Shown: positions 6,782 to 7,994 of the stretch, in pieces | How positions within the stretch are numbered: the stretch's first letter is position 1 | Layout of the letters: each line of letters begins with the position of its first letter | Source of the DNA: Altererythrobacter sp. | Lineage (GTDB): Bacteria > Pseudomonadota > Alphaproteobacteria > Sphingomonadales > Sphingomonadaceae | DNA length: 7,994 nt | Direction of reading: 5' to 3' | Assembly (NCBI GenBank): GCA_023299945.1 | Contig: JALZVZ010000183.1 | Coordinates: forward strand, 1-7,994 | The notes under the pieces: generated by a model | The model's input: the letters and a program-made list of their open reading frames with translations, nothing else | Database searches by the model: none | Told to the model about the DNA's origin: nothing | Program-made: the position numbers and the translations under genes

Positions 6782-6903
6782 GGGAGACTCAACGGATTTG
6801 AGGCGCCGGGGCAGCGAGGAGCGGGATATAGGCCCAAGTCCGCGCTGCGCAAGTAAATTGTGTCATCAGCGCGGCACAATGACGCTGTGCAAATCCATGA
6901 AAA

Positions 6904-7461
6904 TTAGAAACCGATTTTGGGAACCTGATCGACAGTGCCCTTCTCGCTTTCATCCAATTCAGAAAATTCAGCCACGGAAAAGCCCAACGCATTGGCGAAC
7001 AAGATCGCAGGAAAGCTCTCGCGCGCGGTGTTGTAGCGGGACACAGCCGCGTTCAACGCACGGCGTGCAGCGGCAAGTTTGTCTTCTGTTTCAGCAAGCT
7101 CGCGCTGCAATTCTTGGAAATTGGTATTGGCTTTAAGATCGGGATAATCCTCGCTCAAAGCCAGCATTTTATCCAGTGCAACACGCAATCCCGCCTCATC
7201 GCCAGAGGCAACCGCACCGCTCGCGGCTGTATTGCGCGCGGCGACGACTGCATCCAAAGTCTCTTTTTCATGAGAGGCATAGCCCTTCACCGTCTCCACC
7301 AAATTGGGGATCAGATCATGGCGTTGGCGCAATTGCGCGTCGATATCGGCCATGCCTTGCTTCACATTTTGCCGCTGCCCAACCAGCCGGTTGTAAATGC
7401 CAATAACCGCCATGCCGATAATCACGACCAATCCCAATATGCCGATAGCGATGAAAGTCAT
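6904..7461 (-). CDS. lemA: LemA family protein
   Basis: This 185-residue LemA family protein has one N-terminal membrane helix (about 4-24) followed by a long helical domain. Family-typical stretches are YNRLVGQRQNVKQGMADID (23-41), the strongly conserved QLRQRHDLIPNLVETVKGYA (43-62) and HEKETLDAVVAARN (64-77). Near the C-terminus are AARRALNAAVSRYN (131-144) and FPAILFANALGF (150-161), also family-typical. Length is normal for the family. The role is not well defined; LemA proteins are membrane-anchored and often sit beside envelope or protease-like partners. The ATG is preceded by AGGGG eight bases away. It is divergent from a DUF3137 gene, a pairing I recall as common in alphaproteobacteria and which suggests a shared function. 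Short inverted repeats lie downstream (6857-6890) but no U-tract terminator is clear. Confidence 0.95.
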   Translation of the reverse strand: MTFIAIGILGLVVIIGMAVIGIYNRLVGQRQNVKQGMADIDAQLRQRHDLIPNLVETVKGYASHEKETLDAVVAARNTAASGAVASGDEAGLRVALDKMLALSEDYPDLKANTNFQELQRELAETEDKLAAARRALNAAVSRYNTARESFPAILFANALGFSVAEFSELDESEKGTVDQVPKIGF

Positions 7462-7494
7462 TCTTAATGCCCCTGTTCCTAACCTGTGAGTGAG

Positions 7495-7522
7495 AGTTTA
7501 CAGACAAAAGGTTAATGGGCAA
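7495..7522 (-). promoter_or_regulatory. Candidate lemA promoter
   Basis: On the minus strand TTGCCC (7522-7517) and TAAACT (7500-7495) are spaced by 16 bases. This would place the transcript start near 7488, about 27 bases before the lemA ATG. It is a pattern match to sigma-70-type boxes, without other support. Confidence 0.35.
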
Positions 7523-7536
7523 ACACGCTTAACAAG

Positions 7537-7558
7537 CATTGGCCAAACATTGGACAAA
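7537..7558. repeat. 11-bp tandem direct repeat between lemA and the DUF3137 gene
   Basis: CATTGGCCAAA (7537-7547) is followed directly by CATTGGACAAA (7548-7558), identical at 10 of 11 positions. The period is about one helical turn, so a protein could contact both copies on the same DNA face. It lies in the 123-base divergent intergenic region, 27 bases before the DUF3137 start codon and just upstream of the candidate lemA promoter. Confidence 0.5.
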
Positions 7559-7584
7559 AGCGCGGCTTTACGAGGGCGAACAAA

Positions 7585-7994
7585 ATGGATCGTGATGCAA
7601 ATGTCTCGCGCTTAATGGACGGCGATTTGGGCAGTTGGCTCGATGAACAGGCTGGCATGCGCAAGGCGGCCAAGGAAAAAGCCGCCAGCCGTTGGACCAT
7701 GGCTGCGATGATCGCACTTCCTATTCTGGCGTTCCTCTGGTTTGGCCCAAATTGGGGGACAGGCCTGAAGTTCATGATCACCGGAGCCGCGGCAATTGGT
7801 GGCGGAATTTGGGGATACCTGCCGATCGGTGAAGCGAAACGCTCCATCAAAATTGGCATTAACTCTGCAATCGCGCGCGAGCTTGGCCTCAATTACGAAC
7901 ACGATGTCGAGCCGGGCGCGGAATTTGAATTGGCCAAAACATATAATTTGCTGCCCAGTTACAGCCGTTCCAATTTCGAAGACCATTGGTTCGG
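7585..7994 (+). CDS. DUF3137 domain protein, N-terminal part (cut by window edge)
   Basis: The reading frame is open from ATG 7585 to the end of the window, giving 136 complete codons. A charged cytoplasmic start (about 1-35) is followed by two membrane helices (about 38-54 and 63-79) and then a soluble region. The stretch NLLPSYSRSNFEDHWFG at the visible end matches the characteristic segment I associate with DUF3137 proteins. The preceding GLNYEHDVEPGAEFELAKTY also fits that family. A GAGGG match lies eight bases upstream of the ATG. Its position, divergent from lemA, supports the assignment and a possible joint role at the membrane; the biochemical function is unknown. The C-terminal half lies outside this window, so completeness cannot be judged. 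Confidence 0.82.
   Translation, partial: MDRDANVSRLMDGDLGSWLDEQAGMRKAAKEKAASRWTMAAMIALPILAFLWFGPNWGTGLKFMITGAAAIGGGIWGYLPIGEAKRSIKIGINSAIARELGLNYEHDVEPGAEFELAKTYNLLPSYSRSNFEDHWF

Noticed and set aside
6857..6890. Possible intrinsic terminator after lemA
   Set aside because: Several short alternative stems (5-6 bp) compete, and none is followed by a run of U on the lemA strand.
7512..7532. Two TTAA motifs suggesting a CtrA binding site
   Set aside because: They are 13 bases apart, not the seven expected for a CtrA box.

Overview
This window looks like a chromosomal segment of an alphaproteobacterium, most likely from the Sphingomonadales (Erythrobacter/Sphingomonas-like). The evidence is the moderate-GC coding style, a type III (alanine-racemase-fold) ornithine decarboxylase, a LemA gene divergent from a DUF3137 gene, and a MASE1-PAS-GGDEF protein. 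This placement is inferred from gene content and not from a marker gene. No rRNA, tRNA, CRISPR array, integrase or transposase was found.

Layout, left to right. Bases 1-115 show nothing I can name. A minus-strand membrane protein of unknown function (116-1261) is visibly more AT-rich than its neighbours. The 375-base gap that follows (1262-1636) holds a short, nearly exact copy of the 3' end of the ornithine decarboxylase gene that lies intact about 4 kb downstream. Next come a plus-strand AbgT-family transporter (1637-3226), a small conserved-looking 57-residue protein (3402-3575) whose ribosome binding site lies inside a hairpin, and a membrane-anchored diguanylate cyclase (3671-5500). The cyclase faces the ornithine decarboxylase (5519-6736, minus strand), with only 18 bases between the two stop codons. 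The right end holds lemA (6904-7461, minus strand) and, divergent from it, the 5' part of a DUF3137 gene (7585 to the window edge).

Functionally these are mostly separate units: export or uptake of aminobenzoyl-glutamate-like or antimetabolite compounds (AbgT family), c-di-GMP synthesis, putrescine synthesis, and an envelope-associated LemA/DUF3137 pair. I see no defence system, biosynthetic cluster or other obviously new multi-gene system. The most unusual signals are the 44-base decarboxylase fragment beside a low-GC orphan gene, the structured leader of the 57-residue gene, a perfect palindrome touching the cyclase start codon, and an 11-base tandem repeat between lemA and the DUF3137 gene.
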